A stretch of DNA of 64,000 nucleotides from Seinonella peptonophila (GTDB lineage: Bacteria; Bacillota; Bacilli; Thermoactinomycetales; Thermoactinomycetaceae), in the NCBI RefSeq assembly GCF_900129355.1, contig NZ_FQVL01000003.1, forward strand, positions 186,001-250,000, read 5' to 3'. The stretch's first letter is position 1; each line of letters begins with the position of its first letter. The notes beneath the pieces were generated by a model. The model was given only the letters and a program-made list of their open reading frames with translations, made no database searches and was not told where the DNA came from. Below, in pieces: positions 62,472-64,000 of this stretch. The translations under genes and the position numbers were made by a program.

Positions 62472-63065
62472 ATGTTGTCACATCTGTTCCAAGGCTTATT
62501 GGTTGGTTTCTCAATTGCCGTACCAATAGGTCCAGTGGGGATTTTGTGTATTCGAAGAACATTAGCAGCAGGACAACGTGCTGGTTATCTCACTGGTTTT
62601 GGAGCTGCTACCGCACATTTGATTCTCGGTTCGATTACAATCTTGAGCTTAACCATTTTATCGCATTTTGTAACTGAACACAGATTTTGGTTTCACTTAT
62701 TAGGCGGTCTCTATCTATGTATAATTGGAATACAACTATTTCGGAAAAAGCCTCAACTTCATGAAAGACCTTTAACTGGCGGTTATGTAACAGGACTCAT
62801 GATTACAGGTACGAATCCAATGACACTGGTTACATTTGTTACTTTACTCACAAGTGTAGGAAACGCGCATATACATTCTGCTATTTATGCTAATAGTCTG
62901 TTGATTATAGGCATTTTTCTTAGTTCTCTGCTTTGGTGGATCACACTCTGCCTGTTTGTCCATCAACTTCGACACCGTTTTAATAAAAAGCTTTTTTTAT
63001 GGCTTCACCGTTTGTCTGGAACCGCTTTTGCGTTATTTGGTCTTTTCTTATTAGGGAGAGTCTAA
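62472..63065 (+). CDS. LysE/RhtB-family amino-acid exporter
   Basis: A 197-residue protein with six membrane helices. The N-terminal GFSIAVPIGPVGILCIRRTL, followed by AAGQRAGYLTGFGAATAH, is the LysE family signature, and GTNPMTLVTF occurs in the middle. It would export an amino acid or similar metabolite. ATG at 62472 is preferred by comparison with the family. AGGGGG lies 12 nt upstream, and an ATG 21 nt earlier overlaps it. Confidence 0.88.
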   Translation: MLSHLFQGLLVGFSIAVPIGPVGILCIRRTLAAGQRAGYLTGFGAATAHLILGSITILSLTILSHFVTEHRFWFHLLGGLYLCIIGIQLFRKKPQLHERPLTGGYVTGLMITGTNPMTLVTFVTLLTSVGNAHIHSAIYANSLLIIGIFLSSLLWWITLCLFVHQLRHRFNKKLFLWLHRLSGTAFALFGLFLLGRV

Positions 63066-63078
63066 AAAACAAATCATT

Positions 63079-63627
63079 TCATTTAAGAGCATGCACCGTT
63101 TTTGTTTGAATATATAGTTCCCATATTGTTTGACCAAATGTCATCTCTAAGTGTGGTGTATCTTTAAAGCCTTGCCAATCTCCCCCCCAGTCAAATCCTA
63201 ATTTTTTCGCTTCCGTCACCACTTCCATCCAATCAGATTTACCGTTTTGATTTCCATCATAAGCTAAATCCCAAATGATTTTCCTTCTTTTGGGATCATA
63301 TATCGCAAAATCAATGGCCAATCCATAGTTGTGATAAGATTGTCCACCTTTAGCATATGTCACGATGGCACCTGGCTTTGATCGACCAAGCTGATAAAGT
63401 TGATTTTGTTTATTGATCGATCGAAATCCTTCTGTAATTCTGATCTCAATACCACGTTGCTTGCTTTTCTTAATCAATTGTTCCATGGACTGCTTCACCG
63501 TCGGATGAAGACCTTTTAAATTGTATTTCATTTCATTGAAAGCAACATATAGCCACCCCATTACACCCAATATCACAATAAATATTAATACTATTATAAT
63601 CATTAATATTTTCCTATTTTTTTGCAT
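63079..63627 (-). CDS. M15-type L,D-/D-Ala-D-Ala-type peptidase (CwlK/VanY-like)
   Basis: A 182-residue cell-wall peptidase with an N-terminal hydrophobic anchor (residues 6-30). The M15 zinc site is visible: SYHNYGLAIDFAIYDP (His and Asp ligands) and DTPHLEM (third His). RITEGFRSINKQNQLYQLG is the substrate-binding part of L-Ala-D-Glu endopeptidases. It should cut peptidoglycan stem peptides. ATG at 63627 with GGAGGG upstream. The next gene upstream encodes peptidoglycan-binding repeats. Confidence 0.9.
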   Translation of the reverse strand: MQKNRKILMIIIVLIFIVILGVMGWLYVAFNEMKYNLKGLHPTVKQSMEQLIKKSKQRGIEIRITEGFRSINKQNQLYQLGRSKPGAIVTYAKGGQSYHNYGLAIDFAIYDPKRRKIIWDLAYDGNQNGKSDWMEVVTEAKKLGFDWGGDWQGFKDTPHLEMTFGQTIWELYIQTKTVHALK

Positions 63628-63643
63628 GATACCCTCCAAAAAG

Positions 63644-63678
63644 AAAACCACATAGGCAGTTGAACTGCTTACGTGGTT
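63644..63678 (-). terminator. Rho-independent terminator
   Basis: A 15-bp stem AACCACATAGGCAGT/ACTGCTTACGTGGTT with two mismatches, T-rich on the minus side. It ends the peptidoglycan-binding gene. Confidence 0.75.
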
Positions 63679-63684
63679 ATCAAA

Positions 63685-64000
63685 TTACTTATCAAATAAC
63701 AGCCCCCAGGTAATCTTGCCAGGATATCCTGTACCAGGTTCTCCTAGCTCTTTTTGATGCTGATCCTGGAATTTCTTCATTGCACTTTTGATTTTAGAGA
63801 AGTCCCCAGAACCTGTTGCCTCTTTTAGGACACCTTTTTTCACTAACTGCTTCTCAACCTTTTTAACAAAGTAGCCATGATTCTGCATCTCATTATACTT
63901 GATAAAGTAATGTTCACCAGGGAATCCGCCTTTTGAATTGCTCAAAAGTCTTTTCCAAGTTTCTTCTCCTGGAACACCATCGGCATCTTTGCCTTTCCAA
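63685..64000 (-). CDS. Peptidoglycan-binding repeat protein (5' part beyond the window)
   Basis: The open frame continues past the right window edge, so the real start is not seen; an internal TTG at 63945 should not be used. The visible 105 residues hold the ends of two peptidoglycan-binding-like repeats: KGKDADGVPGEETWKRLL and MKKFQDQHQKELGEPGTGYP followed by GKITWGLLFDK, each with the G-x-x-G-x-x-TW core. Such modules target hydrolases or surface proteins to the wall. A catalytic domain may lie upstream. Confidence 0.75.
   Translation of the reverse strand, partial: WKGKDADGVPGEETWKRLLSNSKGGFPGEHYFIKYNEMQNHGYFVKKVEKQLVKKGVLKEATGSGDFSKIKSAMKKFQDQHQKELGEPGTGYPGKITWGLLFDK

Overview
The window is low-GC (high A/T) DNA of a Gram-positive, probably endospore-forming Bacillales-type bacterium. 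The signs are strong AGGAGG-type ribosome sites with frequent TTG/GTG starts, a catabolite-responsive (cre) site, a perfect PerR box in front of a ZosA-type metal ATPase, a YhcN/YlaJ-type sporulation lipoprotein and an LplJ-type lipoate ligase. A lasso-peptide locus with a PIMT-type methyltransferase recalls lihuanodin of Lihuaxuella, so Thermoactinomycetaceae is a reasonable guess. That placement is inference only.

Layout. 1-9.9 kb: the minus strand carries one three-module NRPS (C-remnant/A/T-C/A/T-C/A/T-E) and the first codons of the next operon gene. 10-12.5 kb: a small Cys-rich protein, a GlcNAc-type PTS transporter with a cre site, and a frameshifted relic of its GntR/NagR-like regulator. 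12.5-20.7 kb: a loosely packed, decayed stretch with an LCM-type methyltransferase, a repeat-containing protein, a secreted Lys/Pro-rich protein, tRNA-Pro, small membrane proteins, a VOC protein, and several gene relics. 21-22.8 kb: an incomplete lasso-peptide locus (PIMT-like methyltransferase, an unlabelled 44-codon precursor, and only the N-terminal half of the cyclase). 23-33.7 kb: accessory metabolism and regulators (AzoR, SDR, WYL regulator and VOC protein, EPSP synthase, an orphan holin-like protein, SOD, a Cys-rich wHTH regulator, an ankyrin protein). 33.8-41.6 kb: a His-rich PadR regulator with palindromic operators, a secreted nuclease, an ABC exporter with an ABC/LytTR fusion regulator, a polyglutamine protein and tRNA-Leu. 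42-46.6 kb: the large glutamate synthase subunit. 47.3-53.9 kb: a tight six-gene operon (KAS III, ATP-grasp, SDR, metallo-beta-lactamase fold, F390-synthetase-like adenylase, GNAT) that looks like an undescribed biosynthetic pathway. 54-64 kb: ArsR, MFS exporter, lipoate ligase, secreted protein, HAD phosphatase, ZosA, LysE exporter and two cell-wall proteins, the last cut by the window edge.

The most unusual non-coding signal is a dispersed, structured repeat of about 170-265 bp, with four copies and one remnant. All lie directly after genes. Two copies sit between duplicated terminator hairpins, as expected for a small mobile element that inserts at Rho-independent terminators.
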